Positions 44,876 through 57,997 of a stretch of DNA of 64,000 nt are shown in pieces. Position 1 is the stretch's first letter, and each line of letters starts with the position of its first letter. Both the position numbers and the translations under genes were made by a program. The notes under the pieces were generated by a model. The model ran no database searches and was not told where the DNA came from. It saw nothing but the letters and a program-made list of their open reading frames with translations. Source of the stretch: Patiria miniata (lineage: Eukaryota; Echinodermata; Asteroidea; Valvatida; Asterinidae); NCBI RefSeq assembly GCF_015706575.1, contig NW_024037074.1, positions 5,518,001 to 5,582,000 on the forward strand, written 5' to 3'.

Positions 44876-47241
44876 GTTTGAGACAGTGAGGAGAAACTAG
44901 TGAATTGAGTTGTAATTAAAAGTCTCAAATAAATAGCACAGTGCTCGCGTTATTTATTGAAGTGATCATGGCGAATGTTAATTGCAAATTGGTTTAAACA
45001 TGTTTTGCAACTAAACAAAAACAAAACAAAAAAGTCTGTATATACCTGTAGCCGATTTTCAAACTTGGATGACTTAGCTTTCTCTATGTTGAATTCAGTG
45101 ATGCGATAATCAGTCATGATTGTGATTTTCTGACCCTGCATGCATTATATCACGGAGGGCTTCCCTAGATGCTGCGATAGCATGGTCGTACAAACATCTC
45201 ACGATGGTGAAATTATGGGATGTTAATTCATCTGCACAACCGCATCAGGTTTAGCACGAGAAATCCAAGGACTCTCCAGTGTGAGTGAGAGGATGATCCT
45301 TCATCACACGAGGTCGCTTCCTGCCTCCCCAGAAAGTTTATTTTCTTCTCGGCCCGCCGTGTTATTCGTTTCTCATTGATCGTGTCCAAATTATGTTAAC
45401 CGACGAGTGGTTCAGTAGCATGAGTGCATTTTTTTCACGAAGGAACATGATTATACGTGACACGGCTCCTACGAACAATATTGTACCTAGATATATCACA
45501 GAAACTACATGTACAACAGAGATTTTTTTTTCCACTGGTCGTAAATTAAATCAAGAGGCGTTTTTACCGAAGGATTTTTTTTTCGTTAGTAATGTTAAAG
45601 TCAACTAACGGTTTTAATGAGACATTTTTTCATTATTCTTCTCATAATTTATTGGTCCTCTCAAAAACAGATATATTTATCATTGATAAAAAAATAGAGA
45701 GGAAAATAATCAACAATGGCTACACAAAATAATAAGATGCGCAAAAATATCAACCTTATTTATACTAGGCAGAGGGGAAAGGAATAATATTACACGGAAA
45801 CGCGTTTCAAAATATGCGTTTCTTTTTTGCGTAAACAGCCTGCGGCCTGCGTATTTCCATTTTACTTTCACCTGTTTGTATTCATAAAATACGACCGAAA
45901 AGAATGATTACTGTCGGGCATTCAACCTCGGGTTTAATCTTTTATCAATACAAAGCTTTCAACAAAGAAGTAAATTTAGTCCCACGTTGATCTCCATTTG
46001 CCCTGGGAGACTAGTGTCCAGTAACGTTGACCTTTAATGGTTCCCAATATCGTAGATAACATGCTTAATTATCAAATTATCTTCATTTTACTTGGATTAG
46101 AGCAAGGTGCGTGCAGATCGCTGTGAATGTAATAATCTGTATTTGAAATATATTTCCTCTGTGTTGGAGACCCATACAACGTAAAGTCCCCCAGCGGTCA
46201 ATGCAAGCACTGCACACGAGTGGCGATCTGGGCTAATATTATTGAAGGGCCCGGGTGAATAAATTATCATAATTTCAGCTTCCAAAGAGCAGGCAAGCAA
46301 ACGCGGCCCATTGAGAACGGTGCTTTTTATTTAATACGTATTGCAATGCACGATCGACTCGTATTATGACGATGACAATGACCAGCGCTGGGGGAAAATT
46401 TTGGAATTAAAAAAAAAAAGTTTAATGGTTACCTTTTAAAATTGAGTTTATAGGCGTCGGTTTAAATATAGAACAGGGCTGCATACAAAGGGTCAGTACT
46501 GTATTCATTTTTCGTATATTTGTATAAATTTTCGTCCCTTTTGGTAAAGGTCATGACATTATGCTGGAACGGTCATCAGCATAATTTTTGAATCATCTTT
46601 TATGTCATCATCATGTCGCAATAACAAATATCATGGAACATTGGTTTAATTGAAGTATGAATCACCATGCAGTTTTGGTGCAAAATTTCAAGCGGTAAAT
46701 TAATTATGTCGGTGCAGAGTTAGATTTGAGATTGGCAGAACCCAAAAAGAAAAATCAGCGGAAAGTGCGTCTTATTATTAGTGTTATTATTGGTTGATAT
46801 AAGGGTTTCTCACCCCAGGGCTTAGCGCCTTTCATGCACGAATAGACCGAGTACGTGTGTGACTCATTGGCAGTCGCTGGTACCCCAAGATAGCTGCTGC
46901 TTTCAGCTGGTGCGCGGGGGGCATTGTTGACACTGATGCACGCCCACACGGAGCAGGTTGTAGCTTGTGTTGTCGTGAGCGCGTCTTATTGAAGTCTTGC
47001 AGCGATCACACTACTGTCAAGGCTGCTCAGGTTTGCGGACACCTGCATGTGCGGCGTGTGTCGATACTGTGCTGTGGTGGTGATTCACTTCACTGCCGAT
47101 TCTCTTGTTGGACGGAAAGGATATTTTCAAGACGGCTGATGACAGGCCTTTCAGCTGCATCTCGGCATCGATACGCGCTCAGAAAGATTGCAGGCGACCG
47201 ATGCCTGGTGAGGAACTTGGAGCTGGAGTACGTGTGGGCTG
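44876..47241. other. Upstream region of receptor at 47242
   Basis: No gene. GC content rises from about 46840 towards the coding region, consistent with 5' UTR/promoter sequence. Confidence 0.45.
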
Positions 47242-48150
47242 ATGGTGCACGTTAACGCCATGGCGATTGTTTGTACCCTCTGTGTCGCAGTGCTGCTCAG
47301 TGCCGCTGTGCCAATGCCGATTTACGGCCCGGGTGTTGTCGACGCAGCGGCGCCAACCGTGTCCCTTTCGATCGTCCCCGAGAGCACGCCGGAACCCAGG
47401 GAGGGAGATATGGTCATTCTCCGCTGCGATATCGTGGGATACTCGGAAGCTGCTCACACCGTCAAATGGACCCGATTTGACAAGGGATCGGTGCGCGAGA
47501 CCGTGATTGCGTCGAACGGTGCCCTTCACAAATCCGTCGATCACCGGTTGTTTATCAGTAGGATTCACCTTTTGGTACAGAAGCACTCGGAAGGGGTGAC
47601 AGCAGTCACCTCTGCTTTCGTTCAGCGTTTGGTGATCAACCCTGTACAAGAAAGAGACGAGAGCGTCTATCGATGCCAACTCATCAACACCAACGCCACT
47701 GAGAACCTCCAGGACGGCGCGCTTACCAAGACCGTGGCCTACGGAGAGGCACTTCTCACGGTGTACCTTCCAGAGTTGTTCCCTGTTTGCTTCCCAAACG
47801 GTCCGTCGCCATTGGTGGAGGGGGACAACATCTACTGTGGCACCCTGACAAAAGACCGGTTTCCTGTCATCAACCAGAGAGGAGCCATCACGGTTGCTGC
47901 CGAGAGTTGGGAGATGGGGCTTCGGAGAGACGGGGGAGCCGGCACAGAGATGAAGAAAGAAGTGGCGATCAGCGACGTTGGGTTGACATTCGATTGCTGG
48001 TCTATTCCAACAGACGCCGAGCACGGCGACAAACCATTCACCTGTGAAATTGGACCCCTTACTGCATCCAGAGCTCCCTCATTCACATTGAGCTTCATCA
48101 GTCTTCACGCCCTGGTCATATTCGGCTTGCTTTGCTCTGAACAGGGATAA
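47242..48150 (+). CDS. Ig-superfamily protein, probably GPI-anchored (array member 5)
   Basis: Up to 302 residues in one exon. A second ATG at 47260 (residue 7) has the better context, GCCATGG, and would give a 296-residue product with a cleaner signal peptide; either start is possible. V-type Ig domain: Cys62, Trp76, DESVYRC (Cys145). Membrane-proximal domain: FPVCFPNG (Cys183), YC (Cys199), SW, DVGLTFDC (Cys252), CEIGPL (Cys268). After CEIGPL there is only a short Ser/Ala-rich linker and a hydrophobic end (about 281-297) finishing CSEQG. No basic stop-transfer or cytoplasmic domain follows, which fits a GPI-attachment signal better than a receptor tail. It pairs with the 31565 gene by shared WTRFD, QRLVINPV and CGTL. 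The large minus-strand frame over this gene is its antisense shadow. Confidence 0.9.
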   Translation: MVHVNAMAIVCTLCVAVLLSAAVPMPIYGPGVVDAAAPTVSLSIVPESTPEPREGDMVILRCDIVGYSEAAHTVKWTRFDKGSVRETVIASNGALHKSVDHRLFISRIHLLVQKHSEGVTAVTSAFVQRLVINPVQERDESVYRCQLINTNATENLQDGALTKTVAYGEALLTVYLPELFPVCFPNGPSPLVEGDNIYCGTLTKDRFPVINQRGAITVAAESWEMGLRRDGGAGTEMKKEVAISDVGLTFDCWSIPTDAEHGDKPFTCEIGPLTASRAPSFTLSFISLHALVIFGLLCSEQG

Positions 48151-51100
48151 TACATTTTGAATCGCGTATCATTTTTTTTTACTCTGGCCCATGTTCAGGT
48201 AGATGAAATCTGAGTGCTAAAAATCGACCGAGGCTCGGCAGAGATTACTTTGTGAATTATGAATACAAAAATGAGGGGCAGCACCGTATTGCATGCAACA
48301 AAATTCCCCGATGACACAGAGATATACACAGGAAACAGCCGTATGAAACTTGAAACCTGCATCCGAACAATCAGCATTACCAATCAATCGCATTCAGGAA
48401 ACAGCCACATGATGACTTGCATTTGAAACTGAACCGACACCCGATCGGCACCCTTCGGGGCATCTTCCCCGCGCTTCTTAATACACGCTAGCGAATATCA
48501 GGCGTCTTACAATCTGAAATGCCCCCCTTCGCACAAACTGTAATATTGGAAATTTAAATGGAGGAGATCCTTCCGTGTAATTGAAACGCACAAAACCGCC
48601 TTCTCCCACGACCCCTAAAGAATCCCAAATTGCAATGCAGATCCCCCAGCGACTCATAAGACTGACATCATTCATCATGGTGAGCAATTGTTAAGATATT
48701 GAGTATTGATTGTAACTCCCTCCCCTAAATCTAATATGATTTTTTTTTCTAAATCAAATTTCAAGTGGCAAATGATATGCAAAACAAATCGCTCGGATAG
48801 CATTTCACGTTTCTTGGGACGTAAACCAGGGATATTTTCGTACGCCAATTCTGGGTTTTTTCCCCATAACCCGTATTCCTAGTCGTTTTACGTATTTAGC
48901 AGAAGTTATAAGTGTTATCTTTGTGATAGCTTTGAATTGAATTCATCTTGCTTCCTTGTAATAACGAAGTAATATTTGTTTTTAGAAGAATCTTTTTCTC
49001 TGTGTTTGTGAACACAACTTTGGAAACTTTTTTCCATTTATGTAGTATACCTCGAAGACAGTACATTTTCATTTAAAAATTTGATCAAAGAGTCATCAAC
49101 AGAATTTGTATGCTAATTATTGAGAGTTTTCTATCATTCAGATGGTGTTTTGTACACTACGTTTTCTAAATAGATTTACTATATTTTAGGTAGGAATTTA
49201 ACGCATATTGAAACATGCGAATCGCAGATCTGTGATAGTTTTGATAGGATCTACTTTATTGAATGTGGACACGTTTACAAAATGTATGTCTTCGTTTGTT
49301 TGTAAACAAGTGTCATTTTGCTGACATTTTGGAATTAATTAATAAGCGTTTGGATGAGCGAGCATGGCAATGGTTGAAAGTTACATTGGTTTTAGCTGCG
49401 TTTGGGACTCGAATTTGGCACAAGTTGTATTTGAATATTGTGTGCGTTCATACAAAAAAACCGCACTTTACAACAGAGTGGTCCCGTGAAGACACCTTAT
49501 GTATCACTCCAGATATCGCTGGAAATCTTTCTCAAAATTTAATCTCGTCAGAAAAAGGGCAAACCTTACTTTTTGTCATGGCAGGAACATCATTATTTTA
49601 CATTGTATTCTAACTTAGTCACTGCCTTTTTTTTCTTGCATTATCGGGCCAGCGTGGTAATGTTATGCGATTGTCGCTACATGCTCCCGCAGCTTACTCG
49701 AACCGAGAGTAATTTAGTGTCTTCGAAGGCATCGATCGCGTGGATCACCTTAAGGCCAACCACTAAAAAAGAGAAAGAATTCTCATCCCTGGCAGTTCTT
49801 GTGGCGAGTGCATTAGTGACCACCGCAGCGGGGAAACAAGCCTGCCCAACCGCGTTGTAATTCGAAAATATTCAGATGAACCCCGTATATAGCAATACAC
49901 GTACTGACATAAACCACGCCTATATCGATATCTATTTGATATCGTCTGTGTGAGATCAAGATACGGAGTCGGCCCCTATTAATGCGACATTGATCACGCG
50001 CTGGTAATTCTAAACATTAAAATCTAATGGTCCGGTGTACGTTTCAGCCCACGCCACAAATATCCTAAAATCAGGCATGTCAGTGACGCGAGCTCAAAGT
50101 GATTCTGATCGGATACTCGTGGCAGAAAATCATTTTGCCTGTAATCCAAGAATAAGTGCAAATTCGTGCGTTTCGCGTCTGCTCCCCAATTTGTTTGTGC
50201 TTACTCTGCACCTGACTTTAGGTGTTTTTTTCGAGTATTTTCACTGTTATTTTTCCTGACAAACAAGATTCCCACTTAAGAAGTGGAACAAATTGGACAG
50301 GCTGTCATTGTAGGCCGCTCTCTCAGAACAAGGTGTTTTTGCACCTGAGCGCTGAGATCCAATTACGATTTGCGGTGCTGGGCCATTCTTATATTGACCT
50401 CGGCTTGCCAAAATAAGAGCTCTGTTTTGCTAAAAATAAAAGAAGAGAAAAGCTCAAGATGAGATCGGTGATGTTGACCTGTAGATATGACGTCACGTCA
50501 TTACGTGACTGAATGCAGATGAAGACAGCAACTGCAGGAAACGCCGAGAATCGCAGATCAATCAATTTTGCCAGAGAAGGTTCTCTCGCATTAGCTTTTT
50601 TATAAGCCGTTTTTTATAAGTCCGAAGTTGACCTTTTACGGTAGATTTGTTCATTGATCGTGTTTTGTAACTTGGCGACCGTCATTGTGTATTTCACTTG
50701 GAAAATAATGTGGCAATCAGTGTATGTACTTTTGGTCAAGCTTGTTCAAGGTATTTTTATGTAAGAACATTTTGTTCTACTTTAAAGAATACGAACACCT
50801 GAACCTATGGGTCTTTAGCTCTTTTTTCGTAATATTTTTCATTTTCCAAGAATTAAGTAACATTTCAGGAAAATTTACTGCCGTTTATTTTTGTGTGTAG
50901 ATCGAGATTGAAGCTATTTAGCGATACTTAAAAACCACGATGTCAGCATTTAGTTCCAACAGCTGTGCTGAAGTGAATGTGGCCTGCTATGCCTAAGGCC
51001 TCTGTTGTAATAATGTAAGATTAGTGCGACTAAAGATCGCCTTTGAGCGATTGCTAAGATGTTCGCAAAATTACTTGCCTGCCCTTATTTGCGTGGGAGC

Positions 51101-54100
51101 TGAAAAACAGGCAAGGAATCTCTGGGGCAATACAACACGGTAATTTCCCCAGTGTGGCCTAAAGAGGAGATAATTCTGCCCGGCCTCCCTCATCCAAAGA
51201 CTCTGTCAAATCCTGCTCAGCTTAACTCGATCGTCTTGTTTTGGCTGGTCTTCTCTTCCATGACGCCGCAGTATAAAACAGGCAGTTTCCATCCAACTTT
51301 GGATCGTGTAACCTGCTAACTCTCCAAGCTTACACGGTGTTCTGCTTTCGGTGATGCTGGCAAACGCCGGTAGCCAACGGCAAGCAGGCGCCGAGTGCCA
51401 CGCTAACGCAATTTCAATGGGAAATTGCTCCCGGTTTAAATAGTGCTTTGTTTTAGGCTGTGCATCAGTTTGTGGAATTCTAGTGTTACAGTGTACATGT
51501 GGTGTTTTAATTGATCGGACATTAGCCTTTGCCGTATTATAGTCAACACTGCTTTATCCAAAAAAATCATGAAAGTCAGTTTGATGTTTTAGTCAATTTT
51601 TACTTCGGTTAAATGTTAAATCGATCGTTTCCTGTGAGCAGAGTGTGGAGGTCTGTTGATGTGTCACTTAAATTCGAGTCCGTGTAAAGGAGCCTCTCCC
51701 GGGACGGAATGAAAGTGGCTGTAAATCGACAACATGGTCTCACTGAGAAGGCTTTGCGTAAGATATGTGCATTTTTGTTGGCCTGTCGGAGGTCTGCAGA
51801 TAGCAATCTGCCCAAGTGCATAGAGAATCCTGTAACGGTTGTCGAAACTGCAGCAGGTTTTTTTGGTGGTATAAACAGGTGTTTCCTGAATCAACTCTGT
51901 ATAAATTATTGACATTTACTCTTATTTGATGGTGCAAAATGTCTTAGTGATTCTTCTTTTTTTTCCTTTTTTTTTAATTGTAGATAATGAAAGACTCGTC
52001 AATAATGTTATTTTTCTCTTCTTCATTAAGCTTGCAACATACGTGCCGCGCGGTGTTTGTTAGGATTTGAAGGGATTTTGAGAGTGCGTCACGATGGTTA
52101 ACTTGATTACCATGGTCGACAAACAGCGATGCTCTTTACCCAATGAAATATACAGTTGTACTGTAGGCTTTCAGGCCTGCTGTGACATATAAGAATGTGC
52201 CATTCATTCAAACATTGCAGCGGAGTATGTTGTCCTTCCAGTCTGCACTTTTGTATTTCTATTTGATTACTGTAGCCTCGTGACTACCGTTTTAATTTAA
52301 AAGCCGGCTCGAGACCTCTGGATTAAATAAAAACGAATTTCAAATTGGAATTGAAACCGAGGCTGTCAGTGCTAAGCCATTGTATGACATTGAGGACCTT
52401 TGCTTTTCTAATCCTCTCAATGAAACACAGCACTGAGGCCCTCGGTTTGAGTGCCACTTTCAAATTCGTCAATTTCACTCGACATTTTGCAAATAGAGAT
52501 TAGACATACACACCTTGCATAATTTGTATAAAACGTTCTTTGGATACCAGTTGGTCTTTTATACTAGAGAAGGGGTAGTTTTGTATGTTTTGTCTCCAGA
52601 TTTATAGTTTAAACTGACAAAATAGTTTAATATACACAAGAGAGAAATATATTTTAATGTTATAGATATGAAATGTAAAAAAAAAAATGATGTGTAATAT
52701 AGTGTTCGACAGGGTAGCGTTTTGTGCAGTGTGCCAAGTAACGTCCAGATTTTTACGGACATTGTAATAGTGTGATTCGAAGTGTGTGTTTACAGCTAGA
52801 GAATAGTCTTTATACAATGTGAACATTTTGTACGGTTGTTCTCGTGTCTCATTTGAAGTGTGTCACAGTTAATGTTTAGCATACTGGTTGTGTTGAGAAA
52901 AAAAATAATGGCCAGGGATATTCATACACGCGTCTCTTGTGCACCACCCTCGACTCTAAAAACCCATTAAATATACCTCCCCGTGATTGCTTGCAGTACT
53001 TGGCATGCTTTGGCTTTGAAGTAAGCCCGCGTACTTGAGTTGATATAGCGGTGCGGCGTCGTGCGTGTCCGTCACGATATTTTTCAGGAACAATCCTCCA
53101 GTGCTTGCAGCCACTTGAGCCGTGGAAATGAAAATTGCTCTTTCCTGGCATTATTCCCATATCAGGCATTATTTTGTATCACCGAATGGGTTAAAGGTGG
53201 ATCGTGGAGACGAGGGAGATTGCTCGTGTCTTCTGACTATTAATCTTTGTCAAAATGATGAAAATATTGATGCGAGGGTATTGTAAAGGATATAGAATGT
53301 AATTACCGGGGGAGCAGTAGTATACACCCAATATGAGATATTTGTAATTCCAAATTTAATATTACGAATCCGCTCGGAAATGAGCTTAGCGAGGCAGCAG
53401 TACTGTGCCCTGATATGAGTTTTATTTACACAAATTCCACATCTAATACGGTACGAGTTGATAGCTCTGAAGTGAGCTTTGTCAGCGCAATATAAGATAT
53501 TTCATATATGTTATTATTCATGTAATAAGGACTCCATAATATTGACTTTATTATATAATATAATATATGAATACTATATATTTCTAAGATTTGTTCCCAA
53601 TAAGAACGTGTGTATCAGCTAAATATATGTTGAATTACTCAAAGACGCTGTTTGCATGTCCTCTTTAGTTCCTTTTTGCAAAACCATGTGAAGTACTCCC
53701 ATTCCAAACACTGTATAAGCCACAACATTCGAATGTTACCCTATAAAAGTAGAAGTACTTATTGATCCTATTTGTTTTACAAAGGAAAATGTGCAATAGT
53801 ATATGTAAAAAATATTAAGTAAAAGAACCGTTTATAATTTGTGTTATCCATTATAACCTTTCCTTGTATCAATCTTCTTCCATCTTTAAACCACTTCAGT
53901 TATATCAGGGAAATGTCACAGTATTGTAAATTATCGCTCAGAAACAATAGTTCTGCATCATCACGGCGTAGCGAATTGTGAATAATGCATGGGAATCAGT
54001 ATAAAATATTCTCCTCTATTCCATGCACTATGAATATTACAGATTCGTTTGAACTATTCATGCTTATACCCTATACCCTCCGGTCGTTTAGCTATTAAGT

Positions 54101-55891
54101 AGCATTGGTTTGATGCACCCGAAGCTATTTATAGTCCATGAATCGCACGGTAAACGATACACTGTGCTATACTGTTATTCTACCTCAGGTCTATTCTGCC
54201 AGTGTCCGTATTTTTGGTTTTTCAATTTTTTTCATTACTGCTGACGAGACATTAATATAGGTACTGCCAGTTTTTGTACTGAAATAATGAAGCTTTTTCT
54301 TCGCAATGTATGGACCTCTATAGTTTGAAATAAAAAGGGTATGAACAAATAATGAGACAAGCACATTGGAATGAGACTGTGTCTGTAACAGTGTTTCTTT
54401 GTTTATTCGTGCATCCTCAATTTGTTTCTTTAAATTTAAGCCTTTGATAATGGAGGGGTGATACTTATTTAAGTTAGTGACGTTTCGAGCTGAAAGGCTG
54501 TACCTCGTCTCTTCTCAAAATAAAACTCTTAAAGAATAAAGAAGCTATTTTGAAGCTGAACTCGAGCAACAACACCACGACTGCCCTCAACAGTGCTTTC
54601 AACCCTCTCTTGCTTAAGAGGTCACCAATGGTCAAAATTTTCTTCCTCACCTCCTTGCCTACTGTGTACAAACCAATGGGGGTCTTGACCAATATTGACC
54701 CAAGTAATAAGCAGGCTGACAATGCATGGTTCCATAGGAGGGTTAAAAACAAACAATATGAAATTCAAAAACAGCCAACCTATGTGGGGGCATTATCACG
54801 AAGCCACTTCTGAAAATAAAATCCATGGAGTGCTGTACTTTTATCGTTTCTATTTTACACATGTCAAATATTACTCCACGATGCTTTTCTGGTAAGTTGG
54901 ACCCTTGGGTATAGCGCATGGGATTGCATGTTCCAATCAATGAAGTGAGATGACCTTAACCCTAACCCCCAAAGGGCTGGTTGGGGGTCAAGTACCAAAT
55001 ACCACAGAATACTAAATGTGCTGTGCACACTTGTATGGAAAGAAATTAATACTACAGGTTACTATTCAATGGTATTTTGTAGCATTGGGGGCGGTTATTA
55101 AAATGTCTTTATGCTGTTGTCAAACCGTCTCGTTTATCCTCACCAAGAATTACAGAGCATGTTTTCTTTGTCGAATCTTCCTCCAAGACCCATCTTCGTG
55201 GCCTCGTGTGTCTGTGACCTTTGATCTGCCGACATCGGTTGCTTATGAGACCAAATATTTCAGGGTTCGGGAAGTTCCTCTTTGTTTGCCGTTTTGAATT
55301 AATTATAAATCTTTTTCGGTTCCGTCCTGTGAAATTTAACATTTGGTCTTTGTTCAACGTATTCTCTAATCGTTCTTGTGATCACTGAAATGCGTAAATA
55401 TTGTTCTGTAACTCAAAGCTTCCAATGCATGTTATATGGTATAATTTTGTGTAACATACCCCAAATACTTATACTTTTGCAAACAGAAAATGTATTTATT
55501 TATTTGTTTCATTCCTTTACCCAGGGTATGCCCAAAATGGTTTCCATAGGGGTCCTGCATACATTATACAAATGTTATTATTAAATTAAGTTAAACAAAG
55601 TAAACCTCATAAGGAAAAGTGCATTGGTGAAACAGACGATGAACATTAATACTTACAAAAACAAACATTTCAGAAATATTACAGAAATAGAGCTGTATAC
55701 ACAACACAAGTTCACATTATACATGGATCCTATCCATCCAATTACAAATGGATCATCTACATCCTTTCATATATTGATTAGTAGCAACAACGGTTGCCAC
55801 CAGAAATAGACGTCCCTTTCAATTTGAACTTTTGGAAGATGAATGACTTTCATTATCCAACTTTCTCCTCTCTCTTTTACCACGCTTTTAC
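48151..55891. other. Longest gene-free stretch of the window
   Basis: About 7.7 kb without a supported gene. Sequence is AT-rich; the open frames (for example 49263-49613 and 54550-54813) have no signal peptide, domain or similarity to the receptors. An imperfect ribozyme-like motif lies at 54478-54520 on the minus strand. TATATA-rich simple sequence occurs around 53550-53585. Confidence 0.45.
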
Positions 55892-55894
55892 TAA

Positions 55895-56260
55895 GGCCAA
55901 AAAAATAAGTCTCCGGTTTCTGGTATGGAGCTTGTCCAAAAAGTGGTGCGGCGACGCGGCTTTTTTTTTTTTTACCTGACTTTTTTGCTTCAAATGTCGG
56001 CTGATGACTGCAAATGGTGCCCGACTAAACTTAGTGCAAATATATGGGAGTCCAGAGAGGCCACATAAAGCTTATTCTCGATCATAACCCCATCTAAAAA
56101 CACGTTAAAATTGTGCAGTAGCAGGATTCCAGTCCAACCAGTGAGTTTGGCGGTTTTGAGACATCATCTTTCATTGAAAAAAAAACGTTTTCATTTTGCC
56201 GACGCGCATGGCTACGGCGACGCGCGCGCATACCAGAAACCGGAGACTTTTTTTTTGGCC
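55895..56260. mobile_element. PIF/Harbinger-like MITE
   Basis: Starts GGCCAAAAAAATAAGTCTCC and ends, in inverse, GGAGACTTTTTTTTTGGCC; the pairing continues through GGTTTCTGGTATG. TAA flanks both ends (55892-55894 and 56261-56263). A 3-bp TWA target with termini starting GG is typical of PIF/Harbinger. 366 bp, no transposase. Confidence 0.8.
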
Positions 56261-56263
56261 TAA

Positions 56264-57482
56264 GCTTCGTGAGCCAGGGTTGACTCGAGAGTAGCTTTCT
56301 AAAAAAAAAAAAGAAGAAGAAGAAGAAGAAGGAAGACGCCACTTCCTATCCTTTATCTAATTGGGATCGTGTCAAATTTAGCGTGTAATCGCTCCGAGGA
56401 ACGGGTGGACGACAGTCCAACTAATTTGAGATGCATCAGTGTTCGGTGATACTACTCCGCTGGAGCACTGATTGCCAACGAAGTGGGTTAATTAATCCAA
56501 AATTGAAACTGGTCACGTTGTTCTTTTTTCTTGTTTATTGATTGCAATGGTCAATTTTTGAAGCATAATACTGTATGGTGAGGTGTGTTGTTTTACCGTG
56601 TTTTCCTGTAATAAATAGGGGGTTTACTTTGTTTGATTGCAAGTCGTCCAGTGATAAGATACTGGTTTACCTATTGTAAAGACTGTTGTGAAGATTACAT
56701 AAACTAAGTTTAAAAATGAACAATTGATCAAAATTCTTTTGCGGCCAAAGACGACAAATCATTTATAATAGCGTTTTGTCCATACATAAAATAGGCCAAT
56801 GTTAGCATAGATGACTAACAGGGTTTACAGTTCAGCGTACTGTTGTAGTGGCTCGCATTTTGTGGATGACAAGCAGGAGCGATCGGATTTCTGCGATTCA
56901 TAAAGAGAGAAATAATAGCCAACCAAAGGGGGCTCGAGAGTCGTCATGTCAGATCTGGGTCAACATTTATAGAGACTTGGGCTCACTTGATCAATATGCA
57001 TTCACCCGTGCTCAGGTTGGACAGGTATTTGTGGTAAATCTGCATGGTTTCGTTGTTTGGGTGAGAATTTCTTCCCTAGGGATATGTTTAGCACGCTAAG
57101 TGTTCTGGTGTGCATTTCGATTCCACAATCTACATTGTGGAAAGGTTCTCAATGATGCAATGTACTGTACCACGGGGGATATTTTTGCCTTGGTAAAACT
57201 AGGCACGGAACTTGGGCTGTGCTCAAGACTATTGACAAGTGGCAGGTTACCCCTAAGACTTGTAATTAAAACCGAACCTGAGGGTTAAGGTTAATAATGG
57301 AGTGGAGCAGTTGTCCCCTCCCCGGTCCGTACTTTCTCATCCTCCAGGTGTAAGATAGACAAGCGGAATACTAGAATTGGACGTCGTGTGGTTGCATTGT
57401 GTGATTTCACTACATCATTAGTAGGCTTATCTACCATCTTTTAATTCGATAAGATCTGGACATTATCACTCGTCGTTACGCG
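56264..57482. other. Intergenic stretch without a gene
   Basis: A (GAA)n run at about 56312-56332, just beyond the Harbinger-like element. Open frames are short and featureless. Confidence 0.4.
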
Positions 57483-57997
57483 TTAAAGGGAAGATACACA
57501 ATTTGCAAACATCGAAAAACGAAATGATCACATTATCACGAAATAGCTTACTGAATCGTTAGGGAATAACAGTCAAAAGCATCCTGTAAAATCGTAGCTC
57601 CTGGTGTACTGACATTTTCAAGAAAAATTGTATTTTTCCAACGCTGGTCGGCGGCCGACCGACGTTGGAGAAAACTGGCTTTTTTTCAAAAACTGCTCCT
57701 TATTTTTCACATTTAGTTATTCCGCATTTTTTTTTGGCAATTGATCACATACCTGTGAAGGAGTACAAGCCTGCTATAGACTCTGACCTTACAAGGTCTA
57801 TAAATTGCTCTGTTTCGTCGTAAGTGGGGTCAGGGAACCAGACTACAAGAACATGATTGGTTTTCTTTTTTTCCAGCATCTTCAACCCCAAAACATGAAC
57901 CAGTCAGTTTAACAATATTTGCTATAACATACTTATCCTCCAAATCCATATATTTCTGAAAATTGCAGCAAAGGCAAATGTTGTACATTCCCTTTAA
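57483..57997 (+). mobile_element. TTAA-flanked element, copy 4
   Basis: TTAA at both ends (57483-57486 and 57994-57997); left AGGGAAGATACACAATTTGC, right (reverse complement) AGGGAATGTACAACATTTGC. Shares nearly the whole 21344-21864 sequence, including the internal palindrome, here CCAACGCTGGTCGGC / GCCGACCGACGTTGG. With both borders preserved it best defines the family. Confidence 0.85.

Noticed and set aside
47179..48024. 281-codon open frame on the minus strand
   Set aside because: It lies antisense to the 47242 receptor, whose + strand translation has a signal peptide, Ig hallmarks and the family signature. The minus frame has none and is a by-product of GC-rich codon use.
49263..49613. 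116-codon + strand frame in the long gene-free region
   Set aside because: No signal peptide, recognisable domain or array similarity, and AT-rich composition like the surrounding spacer; chance length is plausible. RNA-seq could overturn this.
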